Of a DNA stretch of 25,538 nt, positions 16,037-23,594 are shown piece after piece. Made by a program: the position numbers and the translations under genes. The notes under the pieces are model-generated. The model was not told where the DNA came from and made no database searches. It worked only from the letters and a program-made list of their open reading frames with translations. Origin of the DNA: an uncultured Fibrobacter sp. (lineage in GTDB: Bacteria > Fibrobacterota > Fibrobacteria > Fibrobacterales > Fibrobacteraceae); assembly GCA_947306025.1 (NCBI GenBank), contig CAMZFJ010000003.1, positions 1-25,538 of the forward strand. The letters run 5' to 3'. Positions within the stretch are counted from its first letter, which is position 1. Each line of letters opens with the position of its first letter.

Positions 16037-16444
16037 CTAAATGCTCACATCTGTCGCTTCGTTCAAGTAGAACGGGAACACCAAATTCCTACGGCTATTT
16101 GTAGAACGTACAACATAAACAACATTGATATTCAGCACGCCCACTTTTTCAGTCTGTTCCACGACAACGGCTTCTACATCGACGCGCGGCTCATTCAAAA
16201 GTATCGCTCTTCGAATTTCACCTTTGATAAGCGTTTCGGTGCGCAATGAAAAAGATTCAAAGCAAAAATCTCTCAAACGCGAGCCGAATTCCGGCTGCAT
16301 CGTACGTTCACCGGGGTATGTCATCAAGATAATGCGCAAGCTTTCTGCAATATCGTCTTCGAATTCCGACATTTTTGCGCCCCCTTTCTCGGAGAACGAA
16401 ACTGGGAACGACCATCCACGCCCTAAAAATGAAGTATCAAGCAC
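16037..16444 (-). CDS. gp25-like baseplate protein (GPW/gp25 family, Afp9-like)
   Basis: 135 aa from a GTG at 16444. The motifs 'GRGWSFPVSF', 'ESLRIILMTYPGERTM' and 'EFGSRLRDF' are the core of the gp25/Afp9 family, which joins the baseplate wedge to the sheath initiation ring. I chose the GTG because a perfect GGAGG (16450-16454) lies 5 bases before it; the TTG at 16456 lies upstream of that site. The start follows the PAAR stop directly (the PAAR stop is 16446-16448), so translation is coupled. C-terminal residues form the beta hairpin common to the family. No lysozyme motif is expected despite the historic name 'gp25-like lysozyme'. Confidence 0.9.
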   Translation of the reverse strand: MLDTSFLGRGWSFPVSFSEKGGAKMSEFEDDIAESLRIILMTYPGERTMQPEFGSRLRDFCFESFSLRTETLIKGEIRRAILLNEPRVDVEAVVVEQTEKVGVLNINVVYVVRSTNSRRNLVFPFYLNEATDVSI

Positions 16445-16445
16445 C

Positions 16446-16748
16446 CTAACCTCCAATCATCACCGTTGGGCAGCCAAGTACAATTGTGCCGCCATGCGCC
16501 GTAGAATCGCCCATGCGCGCCGCGGGTTTTCCGCAAATCATCACGGTGGCAGAACCTTTTATAATGGAATCGGGCGGGCCGACACAAACGCACGAATCGC
16601 CCACGACAGCAGCCGGGAGCTTGCCAATCAATACAGTAGGAGCACCAGGCCCAACAACAGGGCCGCCCACATGCGGAATCGGCGAAGGGAACGCCGGCGT
16701 TTGCATGGGGCATGTATGCATATCTGTAATTCTTGCTGCTGGTGGCAT
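16446..16748 (-). CDS. PAAR-repeat spike-tip protein (Afp10-like)
   Basis: 100 aa starting MPPAARITDMH. The whole protein is a PAAR domain, with repeated glycine and proline turns ('GGPVVGPGAPTVLIG', 'AAVVGDSCVCVGPPD', 'AARMGDSTAHGG', 'CPTVMIGG'). The CVCVGP and HGG elements could hold the zinc of the PAAR cone. It caps the spike and pierces the target membrane. Two adjacent ATG codons follow AGGAGG. The second (16748) has the better spacing (4 bases, versus 1 for the first), so I use it. The gene lies directly after the VgrG-like gene and its ribosome binding site overlaps the VgrG stop codon, so the two are coupled. Confidence 0.95.
   Translation of the reverse strand: MPPAARITDMHTCPMQTPAFPSPIPHVGGPVVGPGAPTVLIGKLPAAVVGDSCVCVGPPDSIIKGSATVMICGKPAARMGDSTAHGGTIVLGCPTVMIGG
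16450..16454 (-). promoter_or_regulatory. Ribosome binding site GGAGG for the gp25-like gene
   Basis: GGAGG on the minus strand, 5 bases before the GTG at 16444. It lies inside the last codons of the PAAR gene and decides the gp25 start in favour of GTG over an upstream TTG. Confidence 0.7.
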
Positions 16749-16756
16749 CATTCCTC

Positions 16757-18553
16757 CTAGTTAATCATCACCATGGCACCCTTGATTACCGTCTGCCCAG
16801 ACGCAGAAACTTCGGCCTTGGCGTTGCCCTTACCGGTAAAACCGACCTTTCCGTTAAATTCCACATTCAGCCCTTCGCCCTTGAGATCACCGCTCTTTAC
16901 AGCAAGACCGATTCCACTCACCGCCGAAACGCTGAACTTGCCCTTGGTATCGATAGTGATATCCTTTTTCGATTCCATCTTGATGCCGCTATCGGACATT
17001 TCAATTTTATTGCCAGAGCCGTCTTCCACCGAGATTTTTTTTGCTTTATCATCAAGGACGAACATGCGTTTGCCCGGAGTTGAAATCGTAATGGATTTGT
17101 CTTCTTCGTTAAATTCAACGCTCAGCTTTTCGCGCGTGAGAATTTTCTTGACATTATTTTTCTGTTCAAGCGCTTGCGGCGGCGTCCGCTTGCCGCTGTA
17201 AAGGCTTCCCAAAATCACAGGGCTCGAAGGGTCTCCTCCGAAAAAGCCGAGAATCACTTCATCGCCCACTTCGGGATAGAACAAAAAGCCCACACCATTC
17301 GATGCATAAGCGCCACCAAGGCGCGCCCACACATCTTGCGTTGTGTTTTCCATCAAAGGTATTTTCACCTTGACGCGATTTAAATTATCAGGGTCTTCGT
17401 GAATTTGCTCCACGATGCCCGTCAAAAGTCCATGTACACCACAGTTTATTCCAGAAGAAATCGGTGCAGACGTTTCAAATTTTTCGTAGAACCATTCTTT
17501 GGACATGCCAAACGAAAATTCAGTTGTCCAGAGTCCATCAGAGAAATGATGATGAATCCCCGAAACAAGAGCGTTCCCTTTAAAACGCGTCCCGACATTC
17601 TTCAACGCAACCAAACCGCCCAACGCACCTTTCGTTGTTCCCCAACACACCACAGAACCACAAACACGAGAAAGCTCGTTTTTCAATTGATCGGCCTCAG
17701 CCCAAGATTTCAGTTCACCTTTAGGCACCTGAGAATTTATTTGAAGTGTATTGGTGGCGACTTTTAATACTTCTTGAAGTTTTGTATTGCTAAAACTGTT
17801 TTGCCCGCCCAAGGATTTCATACCGGAATTATCCGAAATGACTTCTTGTTTTGTGACATCCCACGATTTGGCAACAACCTTCTTGACTTGCGAAAGAGCA
17901 TTTGCTTCGGCCTTGAACTCAATGATATCCGTTCCCCACGTGAGTTCTACCTCGGCACTTCCTGTTGCTGCAATTTTCTTTATAGATAAATTATTACCTT
18001 CAGTTACAAGCCAACAACCATTGGCTTCGGCTCGCGTCATGATAAAATCCCAATCGGTGCAATAATACTGCAAAATTTCTTTATGTGCAGCACCGCCCAT
18101 ACTAGAACTTAGCGTAACACCGCCATAGTTTCCTGTGATTTCATTAACGATGGCATCATCCGTTTTGTTCAGATAGTTCGCATTTTTACGCGCACAAGTC
18201 ATGGCGATTGCCTTATTACGGCATTCGATTTTTACACAACTGCGCCCTCTCTTAGAAATCGTAACGCCATGACGCACAACGATTCCTTTGAACACAGCAT
18301 TTGCATTTGTGCCATAGCCCAACTTAACCGTAATTTCGGAGCCGGGTTCAAGGGTATTGCCATCGCTCAGCGGGAAAGTTCCCTTGCTCATTTCGCCATC
18401 TTCAATAACGATGACGGCTTTGGGAATCATGTTAATATTGTAATAGACATCTACAGATACAACAGGAATTGCAGACGACAGCGCCTTGCCACCGCCTTCA
18501 ATAACGCACTCAGCTACACCTTCCGCACTTGAAATAGGAGATTTTCCAGACAT
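16757..18553 (-). CDS. VgrG-like spike protein (Afp8-like)
   Basis: 598 aa. Residues about 1-350 correspond to the phage late-control D / gp27-like part ('NTLEPGSEITVKLGYG', 'YCTDWDFIMTRAEANG'). Residues about 370-460 are the gp5-like OB fold, with 'LLTGIVEQIHEDPDNLNRVK', 'GFLFYPEVGDEVILGFF' and 'PSSPVILGSLY'. The rest is a short triple beta-helix with alternating polar and hydrophobic repeats. The protein trimerises as the central spike at the end of the tube and carries the PAAR tip. No extra enzymatic domain is fused to the C-terminus, so it is not an evolved VgrG. GAGG lies 5 bases before ATG 18553, and the preceding LysM gene ends 7 bp upstream. Confidence 0.93.
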   Translation of the reverse strand: MSGKSPISSAEGVAECVIEGGGKALSSAIPVVSVDVYYNINMIPKAVIVIEDGEMSKGTFPLSDGNTLEPGSEITVKLGYGTNANAVFKGIVVRHGVTISKRGRSCVKIECRNKAIAMTCARKNANYLNKTDDAIVNEITGNYGGVTLSSSMGGAAHKEILQYYCTDWDFIMTRAEANGCWLVTEGNNLSIKKIAATGSAEVELTWGTDIIEFKAEANALSQVKKVVAKSWDVTKQEVISDNSGMKSLGGQNSFSNTKLQEVLKVATNTLQINSQVPKGELKSWAEADQLKNELSRVCGSVVCWGTTKGALGGLVALKNVGTRFKGNALVSGIHHHFSDGLWTTEFSFGMSKEWFYEKFETSAPISSGINCGVHGLLTGIVEQIHEDPDNLNRVKVKIPLMENTTQDVWARLGGAYASNGVGFLFYPEVGDEVILGFFGGDPSSPVILGSLYSGKRTPPQALEQKNNVKKILTREKLSVEFNEEDKSITISTPGKRMFVLDDKAKKISVEDGSGNKIEMSDSGIKMESKKDITIDTKGKFSVSAVSGIGLAVKSGDLKGEGLNVEFNGKVGFTGKGNAKAEVSASGQTVIKGAMVMIN

Positions 18554-18560
18554 TCAAACC

Positions 18561-19199
18561 TCAATCGACAAGTGGCGGGAACATAAGGCGCGTTCCGGGT
18601 TTTAAACGGCAAAAACTCGAAAGTCCATTAATTCGTGCCACCTGCATATAATATGACGAATCCTTATATACTTTGTTGCAAAGATTCGGAAGAGTGTCCC
18701 CCGCCTTGACTTCTATAATATGGGTGAGGTCCGGAGAGCTTTTGTTCGCTTCGGCCTCAATTTCAGTCATCGTCTGATACGAAATAAATTCCAGCTCAAT
18801 TTCTGCGCGGAGCGGGCCACCCTCAGAATCAAAGAGGGTGTATGTTACATCAATCGTAAGCAAACGCCCCTTGAATTGATTCGACCCCCAAATAACATCA
18901 ACTATTGGAGGTTCATGAGAGCTTCCATCATAATCATAGACGACGCTTTTGAGTAACTTGACCATTGCGTCAATGGTTCCATTCGGAATGGGCCATTGCG
19001 CTACAGGGATTACACCAGTCGTATCTAAAAAAATTTTCGGAACCTTAAATTTAGATCCGCCATATTGATTAAACTTCGGACCTCGCTGCTCATTGGTATC
19101 AGAATATTCTATAGAATCCTTAACGTTATATTTTTCAGGATTCACCATGGCAGTAAATTCTTTGCCATTTGCTTTTATTTTCAGTTTTTCCTGAGCCAT
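18561..19199 (-). CDS. LysM-containing tail-hub adaptor (Afp7-like)
   Basis: 212 aa. The first 150 residues have the pattern 'FTAMVNPEKYNVKD', 'GGSKFKVPKIFLDTTG' and 'VIWGSNQFKGRLLTID', found in Afp7-type eCIS hub proteins. Residues about 162-208 are a LysM domain ('IIEVKAGDTLPNLCNKVYKD' followed by 'INGLSSFCRLKPGTRLMFP'). The protein joins the end of the inner tube to the VgrG-like spike. The LysM here is structural and need not bind peptidoglycan. Start ATG 19199 follows a GAGGGA site inside the end of the DUF5908 gene. The gene lies 2 bp after DUF5908 and 7 bp before the spike gene. Confidence 0.88.
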   Translation of the reverse strand: MAQEKLKIKANGKEFTAMVNPEKYNVKDSIEYSDTNEQRGPKFNQYGGSKFKVPKIFLDTTGVIPVAQWPIPNGTIDAMVKLLKSVVYDYDGSSHEPPIVDVIWGSNQFKGRLLTIDVTYTLFDSEGGPLRAEIELEFISYQTMTEIEAEANKSSPDLTHIIEVKAGDTLPNLCNKVYKDSSYYMQVARINGLSSFCRLKPGTRLMFPPLVD

Positions 19200-19201
19200 G
19201 T

Positions 19202-19357
19202 TTAACGTTCCCTCATCCGGTCTTCAGATTCGCTAATGAGCTCTTTGCACTCGTCCAAAATTTCAGAACGCAAATTTTCAATTCTGCTAAATACTTTATC
19301 TTCGGCAGAACCTGACACATGAACATTAATGACCAAATTTTTTATTTCTAACGACAT
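19202..19357 (-). CDS. DUF5908-type small eCIS protein (51 aa)
   Basis: The minus strand reads ATG at 19355-19357 and TAA at 19202-19204 and encodes a 51-residue protein that begins MSLEIKNLVINVHVSG and ends in a charged helix (SESEDRMRER). The pattern 'M-x-[IL]-EIK-x-LVI' followed by a short acidic/basic helix is that of DUF5908, a mini-protein found between the tube and LysM genes in FCB-group eCIS. AAGG lies 6 bases before the ATG. It fills the gap between the second tube gene (8 bp upstream) and the LysM gene (2 bp downstream), so the operon has no empty space there. Its function is unknown; the position suggests a tube-hub assembly factor. Confidence 0.8.
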   Translation of the reverse strand: MSLEIKNLVINVHVSGSAEDKVFSRIENLRSEILDECKELISESEDRMRER

Positions 19358-19365
19358 CTAAAACC

Positions 19366-19830
19366 TTAATTAACGTCCATTGAATAGTACTTTAGCGAAA
19401 CCGTCTCTATAGCTATTTCACTTTTTTCAGCGTTAAAGGCTCCTAGACTCCATTTTACAGGATAGGCGTCATTAAAAGTCCATGAGGCCACAGGTAATTT
19501 CATTTCATCCAGAAGCATCACAACTACCGTTTTGGGCTTAATGCGACCAGTTATTAATGGTGCACTTATACATTCCTTACACCATAAGAAAAACGGATCT
19601 ATAACCTTCAACATTCCGCGTTTCAAAACAAGATCGCCATAAGTTTTTTTGGTAGGAACATAATAACAATGGGAATCATCGCCCCCCGATACAACTCGCT
19701 CAGACTCCACCGTTGTATCAATTCCACTCACTTCGTTAAACGCAGTGGCGAGACCGTCAATAACAACGCGAAAGTAAAACGAAACTGGATGGATCCAGTC
19801 TTCAACACCAGAAATATCGAAGAGCGACAT
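19366..19830 (-). CDS. Second tube protein (Afp5-like, gp19 family)
   Basis: 154 aa with the tube fold seen in T4 gp19 and Afp1/Afp5: 'FYFRVVIDGLATAFNEVSGI' near the N-terminus, 'LKRGM' in the middle and 'ASWTFNDAYPVKWSLGAFNA' at the C-end. It is clearly related to the upstream tube protein but longer in the N-terminal arm and carries a 'FLWCKECIS' segment. By analogy with Afp5 it may form the first ring or rings between the hub and the main tube. It lies 11 bp after the main tube gene and 8 bp before DUF5908. Its C-terminal residues (YYSMDVN) are typical. Confidence 0.9.
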   Translation of the reverse strand: MSLFDISGVEDWIHPVSFYFRVVIDGLATAFNEVSGIDTTVESERVVSGGDDSHCYYVPTKKTYGDLVLKRGMLKVIDPFFLWCKECISAPLITGRIKPKTVVVMLLDEMKLPVASWTFNDAYPVKWSLGAFNAEKSEIAIETVSLKYYSMDVN

Positions 19831-19841
19831 GATTCTACCTA

Positions 19842-20303
19842 TTAACCGTTAGTGATTTCAAGACCTTCGTGAACAATTTCGATGGACTCAATCGCAACGT
19901 TGTTATCGTCGGACTTCATGCCATCGGTACTGATCTTTGTCGGCCATGCATTCTTGAGGGTCCAAGTCATCGTCGGAGTATCCGTTTCATCAAGAAGGCT
20001 AATCGTAACGGTAATACGTTCGATCGTATTCATCTTGATTTTCGAGAACCAATCCCAGAACTTGTTATCGCCCTTGAAAATGCCCTTCTTCATCGTTACG
20101 TTGTCGTAAGTCAAGAGACCCGGCATCTTCACAACAGAGAAAATGCTACTATCGCCAGAGCGGTACTTGATTTCATCAGCTTTTGCAGAAAGTCCAGTAA
20201 CTTCCTGGAAAGACATTTGAGCATCCCCCCACTTTACGAGAAAGTGGAATTTCGGCATGGGCCATATGCTTGCACTTTGTGCTGCGCCATTTTCATCAGC
20301 CAT
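19842..20303 (-). CDS. Main inner-tube protein (Afp1-like, gp19 family)
   Basis: 153 aa. Characteristic elements are 'PKFHFLVKWGDAQMSFQEV', 'GLSAKADEIKYRSG', 'DNVTMKKGIFKGDNKFWDW' and 'MTWTLKNAWPTKIS', ending in a helix-strand 'NNVAIESIEIVHEG'. These are the conserved parts of the hexameric inner-tube protein of eCIS, which stacks to give the cargo channel. The start ATG 20303 follows a GGGGGT site. It lies 15 bp after the sheath gene, which is the usual order of sheath then tube. Confidence 0.93.
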   Translation of the reverse strand: MADENGAAQSASIWPMPKFHFLVKWGDAQMSFQEVTGLSAKADEIKYRSGDSSIFSVVKMPGLLTYDNVTMKKGIFKGDNKFWDWFSKIKMNTIERITVTISLLDETDTPTMTWTLKNAWPTKISTDGMKSDDNNVAIESIEIVHEGLEITNG

Positions 20304-20318
20304 GTTAATTACCCCCTA

Positions 20319-21866
20319 TTACGATTTCTGTTGCTGTTGTTGGAATGTGAGTTCGATAAATTCTGCCGGGCGGATCAGAGCCACCTTGACGGTCACTCTC
20401 AAAATGCCTTCGAGGATATCTTCCGGAGTCATGGTATCGCCAAGACCGACATGGACTTCGTAAGCGTCATCCGGAGAAGTTCCAGCAAGGCCGCCACGCT
20501 TCCAAATGCCATTGAGGAAGTTTGCAATCATGCTCTTCATCGTGAGCCATGTCGTTGCTGTATTAGCATCGAACACGTAAGCCTTGGAAGCTTGCTTGAT
20601 CGATTCTTCAAGCATAATCATCGTGCGGCGGACGTTCACATAGCGCCAATCGAGGCTGTTGCCGTCGAGCGTACGTGCACCCCAGACCTTGATACCGTCG
20701 CCCACAAAGTAGCGGATGGCGTTCACGGCCTTACCGTTCAGCGGAACGTTCAAGTCTTCCTGTTCGTCGTTGGTCAAGTTCACCGCCGGAGAAACAACGC
20801 CATTGACGCCCACGTTTGCCGGAGCCTTCCACACGCCTTCGCTATTATCGACACGGGCATAAATACCGGCCATCGCAGCAGAAGGAGCCATCAAGTTGAG
20901 CATTTCGCTCATATTGTTCATCATGGTAGCATACTTCGGGCAAACCACCTTCAAGGTGTTGTGCAAATCCGTCGGATCGTCCTTCGCCGCATCAAATTCG
21001 CTAAGCTTCTTGAAGAAACTTACAAGTTCTGCTTCGCGCTTGGTCAAGTTCGACGTATCGTCATCGAGCGTTTTGAGGCCCGGCACAACAGATTGCGCAA
21101 GGTCCAAAGCAAGCGTTGCGTATGCATCATCGGCCGGGTCAATATTGGCAAACGAAACTTCGTTCGGAGAAACGATATTCGTATGGATCCACGGGTAGTA
21201 AGCTGCACCATACTTGAGGAACGAGGTCACGCCTTCGCGGAACGTGTTGATACATTCCAGAGGTTCCTTGTAACCATCGAACACATCGAGGATAGTAAAA
21301 CGATTCTGCATCTTGTCGCAATGAGCAAGCAAGGCGTTCTGGATACTAGCGCAATCAGAAGCGTTGTCCAAAGAAACGGCATCCGGCACAAGCATAATCG
21401 TCGGTTCCTGTTCCTTGACAAACGGCGTGATGCCATTGAGCAAGGTATCCTTGTCAATTTCCTTGCTGTAACCGCCGACAGAGCAGATATAGCAAGCGGC
21501 CCCACCGTTCTGGAAGAAGATGCGCATGGAATCGTAAAGACGATACATCTTCTTTGCGGTAAGAACAGCCTTGCCTTCTTCGCTCTTAGCTTCGGATTCA
21601 CCTTCGCCTTCGTCGTTTTCGGCAGGGGCAGCATCGGCAGCCTTGCCATAAGTAAACCTTATGGACGGAGCGCCACCGAAGATGTTGAGATATTCAGCAA
21701 AGGAAGTAATGCGGAAGGGCTTGTTTGTCAAGTCCTTTCCATTGTATTCCGCCTTTTCGGTGTAGCCGATAAACGCAGGAATAGCGGTTGCAACTTCCAC
21801 CACCGAGCCCGGGAACGCGTCTTTTTCAACGAGATAGACGCCCGGAGTTTTGTATGATGCAGGCAT
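20319..21866 (-). CDS. Contractile sheath protein (Afp2/3/4-like)
   Basis: 515 aa. The start 'YKTPGVYLVEKDAFPGSVVE' and then 'ATAIPAFIGYTEKA' are the standard N-terminus of eCIS sheath proteins. The C-terminal domain ends 'RVTVKVALIRPAEFIELTF', which gives the interlocking strand of the sheath lattice. Other family features are 'DGIKVWGARTLDG', 'YVNVRRTMIMLEESIKQA' and 'FLNGIWKRGGLAG'. Residues about 76-100 are an unusual acidic low-complexity insertion (Ala/Glu/Asp/Gly/Ser) between the first strand region and the rest. Only one sheath gene is present, unlike the three of the antifeeding prophage. AGGAG lies 7 bases before ATG 21866. Confidence 0.95.
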   Translation of the reverse strand: MPASYKTPGVYLVEKDAFPGSVVEVATAIPAFIGYTEKAEYNGKDLTNKPFRITSFAEYLNIFGGAPSIRFTYGKAADAAPAENDEGEGESEAKSEEGKAVLTAKKMYRLYDSMRIFFQNGGAACYICSVGGYSKEIDKDTLLNGITPFVKEQEPTIMLVPDAVSLDNASDCASIQNALLAHCDKMQNRFTILDVFDGYKEPLECINTFREGVTSFLKYGAAYYPWIHTNIVSPNEVSFANIDPADDAYATLALDLAQSVVPGLKTLDDDTSNLTKREAELVSFFKKLSEFDAAKDDPTDLHNTLKVVCPKYATMMNNMSEMLNLMAPSAAMAGIYARVDNSEGVWKAPANVGVNGVVSPAVNLTNDEQEDLNVPLNGKAVNAIRYFVGDGIKVWGARTLDGNSLDWRYVNVRRTMIMLEESIKQASKAYVFDANTATTWLTMKSMIANFLNGIWKRGGLAGTSPDDAYEVHVGLGDTMTPEDILEGILRVTVKVALIRPAEFIELTFQQQQQKS

Positions 21867-21883
21867 TTATGATTCTCCTATGG

Positions 21884-22615
21884 TTATGGATTAATAAAAC
21901 ATTCTGCGACAATGGCTCGCGTGCCATCATCTAGACTCGCCTTGGCAATAGTCCTACCATTTGCATTCGGAAGGTTTTTCATCAAAACCTTGGACGTTGC
22001 TGAATCCATCAGTTGGAACCGTGAAGGCGCCCCGCTCACAATCGGAATTTCGCTCCGAGAAATGTAAAGAGAGAGTCGCGATGTTTTTTCCACGCAATCA
22101 AACTGCACAGGATTTTCAGCATCCAGCGAGTCATTTATTCGCAAATCGCGTTCGGCATAAATGCCCGAAACGCAATAGCACCACCTCAATTTTTTTGTCG
22201 GCACTTTGACAGTGCACACAAGCGGCTGCTTAGGAGTCAAATGAAGCTCTAACGCAAAAATAACGCCGAACATTCGCTGAAGTTCGGGAATCAAATTTTT
22301 TTGCCGCCCCTCAAAATAAGCACCCTTGCTTGACACAACCGATACCGGAAATTCGTCATGGACAATTCCGTCGAAATATGTCATATTCCAAATTTCGGCA
22401 ATAGAAGCTTTTACATAAAAGAAGAGAGTTGTCTCTTCCGCAAAAGCAGTTACAGGCGCCATAATGCGCACTTTTCCATCATAGATACGGCACAGGGCTT
22501 GCTCCTTCCTCAAGATTTCTGCCGTTTCGACCGATGGTAACACTTTGAAACCACAAGAACTACCATTGTAGTACTCATGGCAAAGAGATACATCCACATT
22601 TTTTGTGTATTCCAT
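21884..22615 (-). CDS. Unrecognised 243-aa eCIS operon protein, between terminator and sheath genes
   Basis: I do not assign a function. The protein is soluble, with no signal peptide or membrane segment, and is beta-rich in appearance. It contains several Cys (positions near 12, 21, 42, 132, 146, 148, 175 and 239) and 'RWCYCVSGIYAERDLRIND' in the second half. The C-terminal third ('SLYISRSEIPIVSGAPSRFQ', then 'KVLMKNLPNANG') resembles a domain I associate with small proteins coded next to the sheath in FCB-group eCIS. This is recollection of a pattern, not a named family. The start overlaps the stop of the DUF4255 gene by one base (TAATG) and the end lies 17 bp before the sheath gene. A structural or sheath-assembly role is therefore likely. 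Confidence 0.5.
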   Translation of the reverse strand: MEYTKNVDVSLCHEYYNGSSCGFKVLPSVETAEILRKEQALCRIYDGKVRIMAPVTAFAEETTLFFYVKASIAEIWNMTYFDGIVHDEFPVSVVSSKGAYFEGRQKNLIPELQRMFGVIFALELHLTPKQPLVCTVKVPTKKLRWCYCVSGIYAERDLRINDSLDAENPVQFDCVEKTSRLSLYISRSEIPIVSGAPSRFQLMDSATSKVLMKNLPNANGRTIAKASLDDGTRAIVAECFINP

Positions 22616-23193
22616 TAGAGGACCCCCAATTCCGAATTTTCAGGAAGTCGGACAACGTAAGGTTGATAATATGAGTAGTTGCCTCCAAGCGCAACCGTTT
22701 TCAGGCGATAAAGTACCGAAGGTACATACTTAGCGCCAATCGTCCCCCACAAATTATTCATTTCTTGCATATTCATATTTTCCATGTCTATAGCAAGCTT
22801 TTCGATGCCTTGCGGCATATCAGGCGATGTTGTTCGCTCAAAATATGAATGATCTAAAAAAAAGCCTACCGCTCTAGAGAGGTAGCGCAATGAATCAACA
22901 TAATTTCCGCCCTTAAAATTTGCCGCAAGTACAAAATACAAGTTCAAATAAACGACTTTAGATGGCACAACCGCTCGGTCGCCATGATACTCCGAAACAG
23001 CATGAGTCTTTACCATGCTATCGCGTTCCATATTTACTAGGAAAAGATTAAGCTTATTAATAGCTTCTTTGTACCCTTTCCCATCATTTTCAACTATTCT
23101 AGACACAACAACTACATCTTCACGTATCGACATTGTCCGTCTCAAATGAAGATTCAGTTGCATAGCTAGAAATTGTAGAGAAGCCCCTATCAT
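22615..23193 (-). CDS. Tail terminator / cap protein (DUF4255, Afp16/Pvc16-like)
   Basis: 192 aa. The N-terminus (MIGASLQFLAMQLNLHLR) and the C-terminal 'MNMQEMNNLWGTIGAKYVPS', followed by VLYRLK and 'VVRLPEN', are typical of DUF4255 (Pvc16 N-terminal domain). The family caps the distal end of tube and sheath and limits their length. It is the first gene of the operon, as is usual in FCB-group eCIS. The ribosome binding site is weak (ACGAAGT region). Its 5' end faces the AT-rich intergenic region and the divergent regulator. Confidence 0.9.
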   Translation of the reverse strand: MIGASLQFLAMQLNLHLRRTMSIREDVVVVSRIVENDGKGYKEAINKLNLFLVNMERDSMVKTHAVSEYHGDRAVVPSKVVYLNLYFVLAANFKGGNYVDSLRYLSRAVGFFLDHSYFERTTSPDMPQGIEKLAIDMENMNMQEMNNLWGTIGAKYVPSVLYRLKTVALGGNYSYYQPYVVRLPENSELGVL

Positions 23194-23594
23194 ACTTCGT
23201 ACAATCTCTCACACATGTATATTTTTTTCTTACATTTTTCTTTGTTTGTAATACATATTTCTTACAAGCGGCAATATAATCAATTATTCGCAATTTTGAG
23301 AATCGTAAATTTAATTTTTCAATAAACTCATATTTTCTTATCTACAAAATTTAGAATTTATTAAGTTTATATAGTCTGTTACTATATATATAGACAATGT
23401 AACATATATATGGACAAATTCGCCTTACATTATTTGATTCAGTTATACATAAAGTGAACAAATAGACAAAGTGCACATCTCCAGAACATGGCTTTTTTCC
23501 GTTTTTTCGCTCAAAAAGGCGTTTTTTCGTCAAAAAAAGGCTTTTGAAATATAGATGGAGCCAACGAGACAAGGTAAAAAATTAAATTTAAACC
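23194..23594. promoter_or_regulatory. AT-rich divergent intergenic region (promoters for the eCIS operon and the regulator)
   Basis: 401 bp between the divergently oriented DUF4255 gene and the LuxR-type gene, far richer in A+T than either neighbour. A TTG-started 73-codon ORF inside it has no family resemblance and is rejected. The sequence [ta]agacaa/tggacaa occurs three times on the plus strand (about 23391, 23411 and 23463), and the first two are next to alternating TA tracts (tatatata). Two adjacent copies of a unit with core cgttttttcg ... caaaaa-agg lie at about 23500-23542. I cannot identify clear -35/-10 boxes. The layout suggests regulator binding sites. Confidence 0.5.
23500..23542 (+). 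repeat. Tandem A/T-tract repeat upstream of the regulator gene
   Basis: Two adjacent copies of about 20 bp, 'cgttttttcgctcaaaaagg' and 'cgttttttcgtcaaaaaagg'. Each has a T6 tract facing an A5-A7 tract around a cg core, so each unit is itself a weak palindrome. The pair lies about 55-95 bp before the start of the LuxR-type gene. It could be a binding site, an intrinsically curved stretch, or a weak hairpin for either strand. Confidence 0.55.

Noticed and set aside
19869..21857. Long plus-strand open frame (662 codons) opposite the sheath and main tube genes
   Set aside because: It lies wholly antisense to two confidently identified genes, its product has no recognisable domain, and it is rich in His/Arg/Ile as expected from reverse reading of the sheath gene.
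8285..23193. Prophage or type VI secretion system
   Set aside because: No capsid, portal, terminase or integrase genes, and no TssJ/L/M membrane-complex or ClpV genes. DUF4255, CIS_TMP, DUF5908 and the Afp15-type ATPase instead indicate an eCIS.
23351..23572. 73-codon minus-strand ORF upstream of the DUF4255 gene
   Set aside because: TTG start, very AT-rich, no family resemblance, and it covers the divergent promoter region with its repeats.
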